A stretch of 64,000 nucleotides of DNA from Candidatus Sericytochromatia bacterium (GCA_026004035.1 BPII01000005.1:85268-149267); one strand, 5' to 3'; positions 8,117 through 18,076 are shown, numbered from the stretch's first letter. Numbers and translations: made by a program. The notes: generated by a model not told the origin, from the letters alone.

Positions 8117-10114
8117 ATGAATTTTAAAGAAAAGATATTGGAAGGAATACCAGATTATTTACCAAATCCGTATAAAAGAAATGATAAATTAAATCATGCT
8201 CCAAAAAGAAGAGATATTTTATCAAAAGATGAAAAAATATTGGCTGTATCTAATGCCTTAAGATACTTTAAGCCAGAATTTCATGAAATATTAGCTAAGG
8301 AATTTTTGGAAGAATTAAAAGAATATGGACATATATACATGTACAGATACAAACCAGATTATGAAATAAAAGCTAGACATATAGATGAATTCCCACATAA
8401 ATCTAAAAAAGCAGCAGCTATAATGTTGATGATTTCAAACAATTTAGACAATATTGTAGCACAACATCCTGATGAATTAATTACTTACGGTAGTAATGGA
8501 TCTGTTTTTCAGAATTGGGCACAATATAGATTAACAATGAAATATTTAGCTGAAATGACTGACGAACAAACTTTAGTCCTTTATTCTGGTCATCCTTTAG
8601 GATTATTTCCATCTAGTAATAATTCACCAAGAGTTGTTATAACAAATGGTATGGTTATACCTAATTATTCTAAACAAGAAGATTGGGAAAAATTTTATGC
8701 TTTAGGAGTTTCTCAATATGGACAAATGACAGCTGGTAGTTTTATGTATATAGGCCCTCAAGGTATAGTTCATGGAACTACTATAACTATAATGAATGCT
8801 GCTAGATTAAGATTTCCCAATAATCCATCTTTAAAAGGTAAGTTATTTGTAAGTTCAGGATTAGGTGGAATGAGTGGTGCACAAGCTAAAGCTGGTAAAA
8901 TAGCTGGTGCTGTTACTGTTATAGCTGAAGTTAATTATAAAGCAATAGAATTAAGACACTCTCAAGGATGGGTACAAGAAATTTATTCAAATTTAGATGA
9001 TTTGTTAAAAAGAATAAAACAAGCAAAATCTGAAGGTTTAGCAATATCTATTGCTTATTATGGTAATATAGTTGATTTATGGGAAGCTTTAGTAAATAGT
9101 GATATAGATGTTGAATTAGGTTCAGATCAAACATCATTACATAATCCTTTTATGGGAGGATATTATCCTGTAAGTATAAGCTTTGAAAAAGCAAATGAGT
9201 TAATGAGTTCTAATCAAGAAGAATTCAGAAAACTGGTAAAGGAATCTTTAATAAGACAAGTTAATGCTATAAATAAATTATCTGAAAGAGGAATGTTCTT
9301 TTGGGATTATGGTAATGCTTTTATGCTTGAAGCTAAAAGAGCTAATGCTGATATTTTAAATGAAGATGGAAAATTTAAATATCCTAGTTATGTAGAAAAT
9401 ATTATGGGACCACTATGTTTTGATTATGGATTTGGACCTTTTAGATGGATTTGTACATCTTGTGATCCAAAAGATTTAGAAATCACAGATAGGATAGCAG
9501 CTAATGTTTTAGAAAAAATATTAAAGGAATCACCTGAAAGAATACAACAACAATTAAAAGATAATTTACATTGGATAAAATCAGCAAAAGAAAATAACTT
9601 AGTTGTTGGCTCACAAGCTAGAATACTATATGCTAACTGTCAAGCTAGAATAGAAATCGCAAAAGAATTTAATAAAGCTATAAAAAAAGGTATAATATCA
9701 GCTCCTATTGTTTTAGGGCGAGATCATCATGATGTTTCAGGAACAGATTCACCATATAGAGAAACAGCAAATATTTATGATGGTTCAGCTTTTACAGCTG
9801 ATATGGCTATACATAACGTAATAGGTGATAGTTTTAGAGGTGCTACTTGGGTATCTATACACAATGGTGGTGGTGTAGGTTGGGGTGAAGTTATAAATGG
9901 TGGATTTGGACTTTTTATAGATGGTTCAGAAGAAGCTGAAAAAAATATTGAATCAATGCTATTTTGGGATGTTAATAATGGTATAGCAAGAAGAAGTTGG
10001 GCTAGAAATGAAAATGCAATTTTTACAATTCAAGAAGAAATGAAAAAAGAAAAAAATTTAAAAGTTACTTTACCTAATATTGTAAATAAAAAAATATTAA
10101 ATAATTTGTTATAA
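8117..10114 (+). CDS. hutU: Urocanate hydratase (long, UROC1-like form)
   Basis: At 665 residues this is about 110 longer than the usual bacterial HutU and matches the length and N-terminal layout of the long form known from animals (UROC1) and some bacteria. Visible marks include NALRYFKPEFHE and YGHIYMYR near the N-terminus, the NAD-binding glycine block GLGGMSGAQAKA, GSDQTSLHNPF and the active-site region GPFRWICTSC. It converts urocanate to imidazolone propionate in histidine breakdown. No hutH, hutI or hutG gene lies beside it; both flanks hold repeats. Confidence 0.95.
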   Translation: MNFKEKILEGIPDYLPNPYKRNDKLNHAPKRRDILSKDEKILAVSNALRYFKPEFHEILAKEFLEELKEYGHIYMYRYKPDYEIKARHIDEFPHKSKKAAAIMLMISNNLDNIVAQHPDELITYGSNGSVFQNWAQYRLTMKYLAEMTDEQTLVLYSGHPLGLFPSSNNSPRVVITNGMVIPNYSKQEDWEKFYALGVSQYGQMTAGSFMYIGPQGIVHGTTITIMNAARLRFPNNPSLKGKLFVSSGLGGMSGAQAKAGKIAGAVTVIAEVNYKAIELRHSQGWVQEIYSNLDDLLKRIKQAKSEGLAISIAYYGNIVDLWEALVNSDIDVELGSDQTSLHNPFMGGYYPVSISFEKANELMSSNQEEFRKLVKESLIRQVNAINKLSERGMFFWDYGNAFMLEAKRANADILNEDGKFKYPSYVENIMGPLCFDYGFGPFRWICTSCDPKDLEITDRIAANVLEKILKESPERIQQQLKDNLHWIKSAKENNLVVGSQARILYANCQARIEIAKEFNKAIKKGIISAPIVLGRDHHDVSGTDSPYRETANIYDGSAFTADMAIHNVIGDSFRGATWVSIHNGGGVGWGEVINGGFGLFIDGSEEAEKNIESMLFWDVNNGIARRSWARNENAIFTIQEEMKKEKNLKVTLPNIVNKKILNNLL

Positions 10115-10285
10115 TACCAATTTTTATAATAAATTAATAGTTAAAAATAAAGTACAAAAAATTAAAAAAACTATAAGTTTTTAATAAATTATTTGATACA
10201 TAAGAATTTTAGTATAATTAAACAAAATTGTAATTATAAAAAACATTAACTTTTAATGCATTATCAATTTAATAAATTGGTATTA
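10112..10285 (+). repeat. MITE-like element family 1, copy B
   Basis: Begins at the urocanate hydratase stop with aataccaattttt and ends with aattggtatta, giving about 10-base terminal inverted repeats. It is clearly homologous to copies A, C, D and E over its full length. At its right end it joins a truncated family-2 element, as if inserted in it. Confidence 0.8.
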
Positions 10286-10380
10286 TAAATACTAAATTTA
10301 AAGCATATTTATATAAATCTTTAAAATGCTTAATATTAAGGAATTTTAAGCTTATCAAAAAATAACATTACTCAGTGTCA
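10286..10380 (+). repeat. MITE-like element family 2, truncated copy
   Basis: The sequence aaatactaaatttaaagca, then aaaatgctta and gcttatcaaaaaataacatta, matches the interior and right end of the family-2 elements at 15.2, 21.4 and 30.0 kb. The left end is missing at the junction with family-1 copy B. Confidence 0.65.
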
Positions 10381-10423
10381 ATAATTTATAATTCAATACT
10401 TTTTTGATGTATAATTAATTAGG

Positions 10424-11206
10424 ATGTCTATTAAAAAAAACAAAAATATAACGTCAAAAAGGTGGTAGCAGTTTTTTAACTGTTAAAAAAAATGATAGTA
10501 TAGATGAGAAAAATGATTTAAAAAATACTAAAAAAAATAAAACTGAAGAAGAAAAAATAGAAGAATTCGCTGAAAATGTAGCAAATTTTTTAGATAAGAT
10601 AGAAAATATAAGGCTTATAATAATTTCTTTTTTCGAAAGGAAGTATCCTTTGGTAATAGAAAGAATAAACTTTCTAGCATCAAAAGGTAAATTAAAGTTT
10701 CTTAAGCCATTATTACCATTGTTTATAATAATACAGAAAATTAATGAGAAATGGTTTAATAAAACAGTAGAATATGAAGAAGAAGATGATGAAGAAGAAA
10801 AAAAAAGAAAGAAATATTGAACCTAAAAAACCTGTAACATTTCTTGAATTGGCAGAAAAAAAATATTATATTTACAGATAATAGAAAAAGACCATTATAT
10901 ACTTTAGAACAGCTAAAAGATAAAAGCGGTTATACAGCTAGCGAAGCAATAGTTAATCCTTTAATTATGGAAAATATTTTGAATGCTTTTATTGAAGTAG
11001 CACCAAAAGCAAAATCAATACCTACTCCTGAAACAGGAAAATATGCAGGTATTCCTATGGATCAAGTAATGCAAAATGTTACAGAAGAAGATATTATGGA
11101 ATTTTTAGAATATGTAAGAAATTATCCTAGGGGATATGTAGGAAAAAATTACAGAATTACAGAATCATTTGCTGGTTGGGTTGTAAGTGGTACTCCAGAA
11201 GACTAA
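10424..11206 (+). pseudogene. Unknown protein, three A-run frameshifts; paralog of 62775-63729
   Basis: ATG at 10424 follows a TATAAT-like box and TTAGG. The frame can be followed to the TAA at 11206 only by dropping one A in each of three runs: 10456-10460, 10798-10806 and 10856-10863. The restored product (about 260 residues) has a Lys/Asn-rich N-terminus, a hydrophobic helical segment (FLKPLLPLFIIIQ), an acidic stretch and a conserved C-terminal part with IPMDQVMQNVTEEDI and YVGKNYRITESFAGW. The last part matches the gene at 62.8 kb (VTSEDI, YIGKTWKISETFATW), which is broken in the same way. Function unknown. Confidence 0.6.
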
Positions 11207-11209
11207 AAA

Positions 11210-12255
11210 TGAATAAAGTTATAAAAATAGCAGGTGCAGGAATATCAGGTTTAAGTTCAGCCATATTTTTAAAAAAGTTTGGTTTTTTACCAGAAATATA
11301 TGAAATAAAATCTTCAGTAGGATATAGATTTAAAGGTGATTTTCAAGGATTTGAAAATTGGTCCTCTGATAAAGATATTATTGATATTTTAAAAGATTTA
11401 GAACTAGATATTAATTTTAATTTTATACCATCTTATACTTTTAAAGTTTGTAGTCCAAAAAGAAATTTAAAAACTTTTGAATCAAAAGAAAGACCTTTTT
11501 ATTATCTTATTCAAAGAGGATTTAAAGAAGGTTATTTGGATTATTCATTATATAAACAAGTTGAAAATTTAAACATACCAGTTTATTTTAATTGTAAAAA
11601 TTTACCAAAAGATATAAAAATATTTGCAACTGGTCCTAATAAAGCAAGTGCAATAATATTAGGTATTAACTTTGATACTGATTATAAAGATATTAATTTA
11701 ATGATTTGTGACAATAATATAGCACCTAAAGGTTATGCTTATTTACTAATAGTTAATGGTAAAGGAACTATTGCAACAGCTTTTAAAAAAAATAATAATA
11801 ATCCAAATGTATATTTAGAAAATTCTATAGAATTGTGCAAATCACTTTTTAATTTAAAAATATACAATCAAGTAAAATTTGGTTCATTTGGTAGCTTTTC
11901 AGATGAGAATATTTTTGAGAAAGACAATAAGTTATATATTGGTGAAGCAGCAGGACTCCAAGATTTTTTATTTGGTTTTGGATTACGTTATGCTATATTG
12001 TCAGGATATTTAGCAGCAAGAAGTATTTGTGAAAATACTAGTTATACAAATTTAGCAAAAAAAATGTTTTCTAATAGTATAAAAGCTAGCTTAGTAAATA
12101 GATTTTTATATGAGAGATTAGATAATAGTAAATATGAATTTTTAATAAATAAATTAAGTTATCAAAAAGACTTAATTCATTTTCTTAGAAAAAGATATAA
12201 ATTTAATCTAAAAAGAAGAATTTTATATCCAATAGCCAAAAAAATTCTTCTGTGA
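11210..12255 (+). CDS. FAD-dependent oxidoreductase, geranylgeranyl-reductase-like
   Basis: About 348 residues with an N-terminal FAD-binding Rossmann motif GAGISGLSSA (about 8-17) and a second FAD-contacting block late in the protein (LYIGEAAGLQDFLFGFGLRY) of the kind found in geranylgeranyl reductases and related flavoproteins that saturate isoprenoid or other lipid chains. I place the start at the ATG at 11210, 3 bases after the preceding stop, because the FAD motif then sits at the usual distance. A longer frame to 11176 would overlap the preceding gene. The last codons lie in a tnpB remnant on the other strand. Confidence 0.8.
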
Positions 12256-12393
12256 ACTACTCAACAACCTTATAGAAAGTGTAATTTCCTGCTTCAACAA
12301 CAAATGATTCGTAGACTCGTATTTCTAGCATTCTATTATTACCAAAGCTATCTTCACAGAATTTAGTTCAGATATTTCCAACAATGCCATTAG
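12251..12393 (-). pseudogene. TnpB C-terminal remnant with omega-RNA-like end (copy 3)
   Basis: The minus strand reads CEDSFGN, then MLEIRVYES, then VVEAGN and a stop at 12257-12259. This is the same tail as copies 1 and 2 but more decayed. Its 3' end keeps the tagttcac terminus and the gctagaaatacgagtctac segment that corresponds to the hairpin ggtagaaatacc of the other copies. The terminal stem has lost pairing. It touches the stop of the flavoprotein gene and is cut on its other side by family-1 copy C. Confidence 0.6.
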
Positions 12394-12545
12394 TAATACC
12401 AATTTTTATAATAAATAAAAAATTAAAAAAAACTATAAGTTTTTAATAAATCACTTGACATATAAGAATTTTAGATAATTATACAAAATTCTAACTATAG
12501 AAAAATTAATTTTTAATACACTATCAATTTAATAAACTAGTATTA
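12394..12545 (+). repeat. MITE-like element family 1, copy C (shortened)
   Basis: Starts taataccaattttt and ends aataaactagtatta, with the shared interior (actataagtttttaata, acttgacatataagaatttta). About 20 bases of the interior near the left end are missing relative to copies A, B and E. Confidence 0.75.
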
Positions 12546-12599
12546 GAAAATCGTTTTTATTTTGCACTTTTTTAATTTCTATAAAGCTCTACTATTCAA

Positions 12600-12716
12600 T
12601 ATTTCAGTTTTAAAAAAAATGCAAACTTCTGAAGTTTGAATATCAAGAGGAAACTAATAAAAAAGAGTAATTCATCCCCCACTTATAGAAATAGAGAAAC
12701 TTTTTGCTAGTGGTTT
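12600..12716. other. Gap with a perfect hairpin and an IS605-like end motif
   Basis: A perfect palindrome caaacttctgaagtttg lies near 12623. Downstream, attcatcccccacttatag (about 12671-12690) read on the minus strand gives ctataagtgggggatgaat, a string I associate with ends of IS200/IS605-type elements. No gene is visible. This may be one more scrap of a TnpB-type element. The association rests on memory of such ends. Confidence 0.3.
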
Positions 12717-13361
12717 CTAAAAAAAAGGATTATATTTTTTTTCTGACCATATAGTTGTTTTTGGTCCATGACCAGGATAAACTATTGTATCTTCTCTTAA
12801 ATTGAATATTTTATTTTTTATTGAATTTATAATTGTAGAATAAGAACCACCCCATAAATCAGTTCTACCTATACTTCTAGAAAATAATGTATCACCAGAA
12901 AAAATTACAGGATTATTTTCTTTATCAAAATAAAAACATATACTACCAGGAGAATGTCCGGGAGTATGAATTATTTTACTTATTATTTTATTACCAATTT
13001 TTATTTCATCATTTTCTTTTACAAATATATCAACAGGTAAAGGCACTTCAGCATTAAACCCAAACATTTGTGCTTGAAATTTTAAATTATTATAAATTTC
13101 ATTATCATCTTTATGTAAAACAATTTTAGCATTTGTTTTTTCTTTTATTTCTCTTGTAGCCATTATATGATCTAAATGTGCATGTGTGTGCATTAAATAT
13201 TTAACATTCAGATTATAATATTTTACTATTTCAAGTATTTTATTAGCTTCATCACCAGGATCTATTATTATAGCTTCTTTTGTGTCATTATCAGCTATAA
13301 TTGTGCAGTTACATTGAAAAGCTCCAACAACAATAGTTTCTATAAGTGAAAAATTATTCAT
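12717..13361 (-). CDS. Metallo-beta-lactamase-fold hydrolase (glyoxalase II-like)
   Basis: The 214-residue protein has the zinc-binding signature HTHAHLDH (about 58-65), further ligands in HTPGHSPGS (about 133) and SGDTLF (about 155), and a C-terminal YPGHGP histidine. That is the complete metal set of small glyoxalase II-like thioesterases (YcbL type). A substrate such as S-lactoylglutathione or another thioester is inferred from the family. It diverges from the FKBP gene, and the 140-base spacer holds the FKBP promoter. Confidence 0.88.
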   Translation of the reverse strand: MNNFSLIETIVVGAFQCNCTIIADNDTKEAIIIDPGDEANKILEIVKYYNLNVKYLMHTHAHLDHIMATREIKEKTNAKIVLHKDDNEIYNNLKFQAQMFGFNAEVPLPVDIFVKENDEIKIGNKIISKIIHTPGHSPGSICFYFDKENNPVIFSGDTLFSRSIGRTDLWGGSYSTIINSIKNKIFNLREDTIVYPGHGPKTTIWSEKKYNPFF

Positions 13362-13441
13362 AAATTACTTACTTTTTAATTTATAAAATCTATTATATTT
13401 TATAATAATTTGATTAATTTCAAAAATTTAATTTTAAGTTA

Positions 13442-13469
13442 TTTACATTATCATTTTAAGTTGTATAAT
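13442..13469 (+). promoter_or_regulatory. Sigma70-type promoter for the FKBP gene
   Basis: TTTACA (13442-13447) and TATAAT (13464-13469) are separated by 16 bases, 31 bases before the ATG at 13501. A ribosome site (aaagga) lies in the leader. One mismatch to the -35 consensus and none to the -10. In such AT-rich DNA chance matches are common. Confidence 0.45.
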
Positions 13470-13500
13470 TAATTTAATATTTTTTTACAAAGGAATTTTT

Positions 13501-13974
13501 ATGAGTACAAAAGTTTTAACTTTTCATTTTACAGCTTACAATGAAGATGGTAGCATAAATGATACATCATTAGGACAAGAACCTGTAAATATACTTACTG
13601 GATTTGGACATGTTTTACCAATTCTTGAAGATACTTTAAAAAATATGGATATTGGTTCTAAGAAAACAGTTGTAGTTACTCCAGAATTAGGTTTTGGATA
13701 TGTTGATTATGAAAAAATGCAAGAGTTTTCTAAAAAAGTTTTTTCAAATGATAATCTAGAAGTTGGAATGGTCGTTAATTTAGTAAGTCCTGAAGGTGAT
13801 AGAGTATTTGGAATTATACATGATATAAAACCAGAATCAGTTTTAATAGATTTTAATCATCCTTTAGCAGGAAAAACATTAAAATTTGATTTAAATTTAT
13901 TAAATGTAAGAGACGCTTCACAAGAAGAAATAGAGCATGGACATGTTCATAATGATGGTTCCAATAATCATTAA
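13501..13974 (+). CDS. SlyD-like FKBP-type peptidyl-prolyl isomerase
   Basis: The 157-residue protein has the layout of SlyD: a split FKBP domain (GFGHVLPILEDTLKNMDIGSKKTV at about 35-60, then HPLAGKTLKFDLNLL at about 120-134) with a flap domain inserted in between. The C-terminus ends in a short histidine-rich tail (HGHVHNDGSNNH), as in metal-binding SlyD. It would act as a folding helper in the cytoplasm. Convergent with the recombinase-like gene, 11 bases apart. Confidence 0.85.
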   Translation: MSTKVLTFHFTAYNEDGSINDTSLGQEPVNILTGFGHVLPILEDTLKNMDIGSKKTVVVTPELGFGYVDYEKMQEFSKKVFSNDNLEVGMVVNLVSPEGDRVFGIIHDIKPESVLIDFNHPLAGKTLKFDLNLLNVRDASQEEIEHGHVHNDGSNNH

Positions 13975-13985
13975 AAATTAGAAAT

Positions 13986-15035
13986 TTAGCTATTAATAAA
14001 CTTTATAATTTTTTGTTTTTGTTGTTTATTTAAGGAATCTATATTTTCATAATATTTTTTTACTATATCTTCACCTAAATTTTGAATTAGGTTATTTTTG
14101 AACAATGTATTAAAAGCTTTATAAGAAATATTTTTTTTAGGAAATATTTTCTTTACCTTTTTATTAACAAGAATTTCTATACTTTCAGGTTTTAAGTGAT
14201 TATTATTTTTTCCTTGAAATAAATAGGTTTGAATTCTGTAATCTTTTATATATTGATTTATCAAAATACAAACTTTTTCAGGTATAAAAAATTTTTTAGT
14301 TTTGTTGATTTCAGAATAAATAGCTTTTTCCTCTTCAACATAATCAAATACAGATAAATTAGATAACTCTTCTTTAGTAAAAGAAGTATAAAATAATAAA
14401 TAAAAAATAATTTTATGTTTAATATTATCTATATTGTTAATAATTATCTCAAACTCTTCATTATTAATAAATTTTTCTTCTTTATTTAAAACATTTTCAT
14501 AGTAAAAATTTATACTATTAGCTATAGAGCTAATATTATTATTATTATTATTATTATCAGAAGACAATTCTTTTTTATTATTAAAAGTTAATATGTAGTT
14601 ATCTACTTCTTCAGGTGATAAATATGATACATCTTCATCTTTAAAGCAATTAATAAAACTTGTAAAATTATTTATATATTCATCTTTTTCTTTAATATTC
14701 AATTCATCTAATTTAAGAGCATATTTTTTCAAAATACTTTTTTTATATTCATTAAACCTGTTAAAAAACATAGTTGAATCAATATAAATATTTTCTTCTT
14801 TTAAATTCTTATAAATACTTCTTAAATTTTCCAAAGTATTTGAAATATACCAAAATTTTTTTTCTTTATTCCACTTAACACCTGATATCTTTTTTACAGA
14901 ATTTACTAAATCAGCATCATATTTGAAAAATATTTTTATATATTTTTCATTTTTATCTTTAAAATGAAATATTTTAACTGATTTTCTTAAAGAATTTTTT
15001 TCTAAAACATTTTGCATTTTTTTACCTCCATACAA
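13986..15035 (-). CDS. Tyrosine-recombinase-like protein lacking catalytic residues
   Basis: 349 residues. The N-terminal part (about 15-70) contains KWNKEKKFWYI, the fold usual before the core-binding domain in phage-type integrases of flavobacterial style. The C-terminal half follows the recombinase fold: YLLFYTSFTKEELSNLS corresponds to the box-I helix LAYTGLRRSELLNL, but the catalytic Arg is replaced. The later HxLRHSFATHL box reads YKAFNTLFKNNLIQNLG, so the His and second Arg are gone too. It is intact as a reading frame, so probably a repurposed DNA-binding protein rather than an active integrase. Residues about 165-175 are an Asn run encoded by an ATT repeat. Confidence 0.55.
   Translation of the reverse strand: MYGGKKMQNVLEKNSLRKSVKIFHFKDKNEKYIKIFFKYDADLVNSVKKISGVKWNKEKKFWYISNTLENLRSIYKNLKEENIYIDSTMFFNRFNEYKKSILKKYALKLDELNIKEKDEYINNFTSFINCFKDEDVSYLSPEEVDNYILTFNNKKELSSDNNNNNNNISSIANSINFYYENVLNKEEKFINNEEFEIIINNIDNIKHKIIFYLLFYTSFTKEELSNLSVFDYVEEEKAIYSEINKTKKFFIPEKVCILINQYIKDYRIQTYLFQGKNNNHLKPESIEILVNKKVKKIFPKKNISYKAFNTLFKNNLIQNLGEDIVKKYYENIDSLNKQQKQKIIKFINS
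14532..14558 (+). repeat. ATT trinucleotide microsatellite
   Basis: About eight or nine tandem ATT units inside the recombinase-like gene, read on the minus strand as AAT codons for an Asn run. Length changes here would stay in frame. Confidence 0.8.
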
Positions 15036-15243
15036 AAAATAAATATTACATATTATATTATTAACTTAACAGTAAAATTTGTCAAGTATATTATTTACTT
15101 TTTTGTAAAAATTAAATTTTTTATCAGTCTAAACTTTAATAAACTTATTACACTAAATATATATGGTATTCCTTAAATACACCGTCACACCTTAGCTTTG
15201 CCGCGATTTTTAAAAGGGTAATTTGTTGTTAATAAAATAATAA

Positions 15244-15384
15244 GGTACTGGGATTGAGTTATAGAAAAAATCACCTTTAAATGCTGATAAATACTAAATG
15301 TAAAGTATTTTTAATATAAATCTCTAAAATGCTTACTATTAAAGGATTTTGATCTTATCAAAAAATAATATTAGCTCAATGCCT
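15244..15384 (+). repeat. MITE-like element family 2, complete copy
   Basis: Begins ggtactgggattgagttat and ends aataatattagctcaatgcc. The ends are imperfect inverted repeats, about 140 bases in all. It is homologous to the copies at 21.4 and 30.0 kb. The stretches 15036-15243 and 15385-15537 on either side show no gene. One relatively GC-rich patch (ccgtcacaccttagctttgc, about 15182) is unlike its surroundings but unassigned. Confidence 0.7.
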
Positions 15385-15557
15385 ATATCTTCTCAAAACA
15401 TTTTTTTTGACAATAAATAATTTTTACTTTAAAATTTGGCTAAGGTATGATAAGTCTAATATTTTTTTAATAGTAATAACTAGTATGTAATATAAATAGC
15501 AAGTTTTAATTTTGAATTACGATAAAATTTATATATATGCTATAATGAGGTTTTTTA

Positions 15558-16322
15558 ATGTCAGACATAATTCTTAGAGGTTTAGCATTAGATTCTAGTA
15601 AAACTGTAACAACTTTACCATCTAATTTAAGAGGATTAGTAAAAAATACTACAAACGAAACATATAATCAAGGAGCTACTACATTATCAAGACTAGATTA
15701 TCTTATTACTAGTAATAATACTAAAAAAGGTACTGCACCAGTTAGTCTATTAGATCCAAATAACTTAAAGACAAATAATAATCAGCAAAGTAAAGTAACA
15801 AAGCAAGAATTATTACAAGGTTTAAATGATGTTACAAATACTAATAGAAACACTTCAAATAATATTACTACAAATACACAGGTTTTTGTATCTACAACAT
15901 ATAATTTTATAGATACTGATTATACTAGCGAAAAATTAGAGTTAGCTATTGAAGCAATAGACAATTGGGAAAGAAAAGTTAATACCCTTAACTCTCTTGT
16001 AACTAATGCAAGTGGTCAAGTTGGTGTAGCATATAAAAATTCAATAATATCAAATGCTGATAAATTAAATAAAGCAAGACAAGAAGCTATTATTGCAAGA
16101 CAGGAAGCTATTATTGCTTATCAAAATGCTTTGAAAGAAATGATGGAGATAGGAAACTATAGCTCATCAAAATCTAGTTTGTATAGGCAAAAATATAATA
16201 TCATGGAAACTAAATTTCAACAGGTTAAACAAGAAGATCAAACAACTATGGATAAAGTTAAAAAGTTTCTAAAAGAAGGTTTCAATATTCTATTAGATTA
16301 TGCTAATCCATTTAATTATTAA
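15558..16322 (+). CDS. Unknown 254-residue Asn/Thr-rich protein
   Basis: No family recognised. The N-terminus (MSDIILRGLALDSSK) is not a signal peptide. Residues 30-110 are rich in Asn and Thr, and residues 120-215 look alpha-helical with a tandem 8-residue repeat (ARQEAIIA twice, about 177-192). An extended -10 (TGCTATAAT, 15538-15546) lies only 12 bases before the ATG, so either transcription starts elsewhere or the leader is almost absent. It is followed after 22 bases by a second unknown helical protein, probably one operon. Confidence 0.65.
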   Translation: MSDIILRGLALDSSKTVTTLPSNLRGLVKNTTNETYNQGATTLSRLDYLITSNNTKKGTAPVSLLDPNNLKTNNNQQSKVTKQELLQGLNDVTNTNRNTSNNITTNTQVFVSTTYNFIDTDYTSEKLELAIEAIDNWERKVNTLNSLVTNASGQVGVAYKNSIISNADKLNKARQEAIIARQEAIIAYQNALKEMMEIGNYSSSKSSLYRQKYNIMETKFQQVKQEDQTTMDKVKKFLKEGFNILLDYANPFNY

Positions 16323-16344
16323 TTCAGTATGAGAGTTTAATAAT

Positions 16345-18075
16345 ATGACAAATGTTAATTTAGATAATATAAATTTAAATAAAATAGAAGTAGTAGATAA
16401 TAAAAATAATTCAAATAATACTGTTGTAAGTATTAGAAATAATTTAAATAATTTGGATATAACAAAAGATACTTCTTCTTCAGCTATTACAACTAAGGGT
16501 AATGTTCCTGCTTCTGGGTTATCATTTGGAAAATCTGATAATTCTATTCAATCTACTATAACATATATAAGTGACCTATTACAAGGATATAGTAAGTCTG
16601 ATATTGAGCACATATTAAGAAGTCTTGAAAATCTTGATTTTTCAAAGGGCTTAGAGAATATAGATGATAAAGCTCTTTTAGCTTTAGCTCAATTAAATCT
16701 GGATTTAACTTCTAAAAGAGGAATTGTTACAATAACAGATGCAAATGGTAATGTAATTAATGCAGATAAATTTAATGAATTATTATCTTCTCTTAGAGCA
16801 ACTTTGCAAAGAGCTATTTCTACAAATTCAAACTTAGAAACAAGTTCTGTAAGTAAAAAAGGATTTGATAATATCTCTTCTAATATTGATAAAGATCTAG
16901 TAAATGCTTTAATAAATACTGTAAATGAACATAAAAAAGCTATGGATTATAATGAAAAAGTTGTAGAACCTTTAAATGATGAATTAAAAAAGAATATAGA
17001 AAAATTTGAAACTCTTTCAAAACAAGCTAAACAATTATCTGAAAAAGTTGATAAGGGGATATCTGAAATTTTGGCTTTAAAACAACAAGCAACTTCTATA
17101 ATAGATAATTCAGTAAGTAGAGCTTTGACAGAAACGGAAAAGAAACAATTAAAAAGCATAGAACAATCTATAATTATTAAACAACAACAACTTATAAAAG
17201 ATTCAGAATTATCTCAAAATCTTATAAATGATATAAATAATGTTTTTTCATCATTTGAAAGTAAATTAAATGAATCAGAAAAAAATACAATGTTATCTAT
17301 GAAATCAGCATTAGAAAAAAAGATTTCAGGACAAGCATTAACTGTTAGAGAAAACTTCTTAGCAGGTATATCAGAAGAAATTTATAAATTAACATCTGGA
17401 ATGTCAGAAGAACAGCTAAAAGATGTAATGACTAATCAAGAATTAAGAGTTAAAATGTTAGCTAGTAATAATAAACTTCTTGATAAATTAATGAATGCAA
17501 ACAATATTTCTGACTTTAATAATAGTGAATTAGACGAAATAATGAAAAAATTTAAAATAAAAGTTGTTCAAGAAGGTAATAAGATTGCCTTATATTATGT
17601 AGGTAATAAAGATGGAAAAGAAACAAAAGTTAGTAAAGATGATTTAAGACAAATGAAAACAGATTTAAATAATATTGTTACATCACCAGAATTATTTACA
17701 TTAGCAAGAGCAACAGGCCAAATATCTTTAGCTTATAGTAGAGATGACAACAAAACAGAATTCTTTTCAAATGAAAATAAATCTGAAAATAATGAAATTA
17801 TAGATAGTAAATTAAAAGATTTAAAAAATAATAATGATACTCAATCTTCTTCTAAAAATGACAAAGAACAAAAAGAAATTAGCATTTTTACATCTCAAAA
17901 TAATAAAAATGACTCAAAAATTGTCGAACAAAGTTTTTTACAAAAAAGTTTAGAAAAAAAAGAGGAAGAGGAAAAATATCATTTAAAAGAAATTAATAAA
18001 ATATATGAAAGAAGAAGAGAAATAAATAAAGAATTAGAAAATAAAAGATTACAAGAAAAATATGGTATAAAGTAA
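16345..18075 (+). CDS. Unknown 576-residue coiled-coil protein
   Basis: No family recognised. The N-terminal 60 residues are Asn/Ser-rich (MTNVNLDNINLNKIEV) without a signal peptide. About 190-330 and 530-575 are strongly heptad-like with many Lys/Glu/Leu, so coiled coil is likely. The middle (about 330-450) looks globular. The tail is very charged (KKEEEEKYHLKE, RRREINKELE). It pairs with the preceding gene in layout and N-terminal style. Effector- or scaffold-like, but no role is assigned. Confidence 0.65.
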   Translation: MTNVNLDNINLNKIEVVDNKNNSNNTVVSIRNNLNNLDITKDTSSSAITTKGNVPASGLSFGKSDNSIQSTITYISDLLQGYSKSDIEHILRSLENLDFSKGLENIDDKALLALAQLNLDLTSKRGIVTITDANGNVINADKFNELLSSLRATLQRAISTNSNLETSSVSKKGFDNISSNIDKDLVNALINTVNEHKKAMDYNEKVVEPLNDELKKNIEKFETLSKQAKQLSEKVDKGISEILALKQQATSIIDNSVSRALTETEKKQLKSIEQSIIIKQQQLIKDSELSQNLINDINNVFSSFESKLNESEKNTMLSMKSALEKKISGQALTVRENFLAGISEEIYKLTSGMSEEQLKDVMTNQELRVKMLASNNKLLDKLMNANNISDFNNSELDEIMKKFKIKVVQEGNKIALYYVGNKDGKETKVSKDDLRQMKTDLNNIVTSPELFTLARATGQISLAYSRDDNKTEFFSNENKSENNEIIDSKLKDLKNNNDTQSSSKNDKEQKEISIFTSQNNKNDSKIVEQSFLQKSLEKKEEEEKYHLKEINKIYERRREINKELENKRLQEKYGIK

Positions 18076-18076
18076 T

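Noticed and set aside
15538..15546. Extended -10 box as promoter of the gene at 15558
   Set aside because: It lies only 12 bases before the ATG, which would leave almost no leader and cut off the ribosome site; not listed as a promoter.
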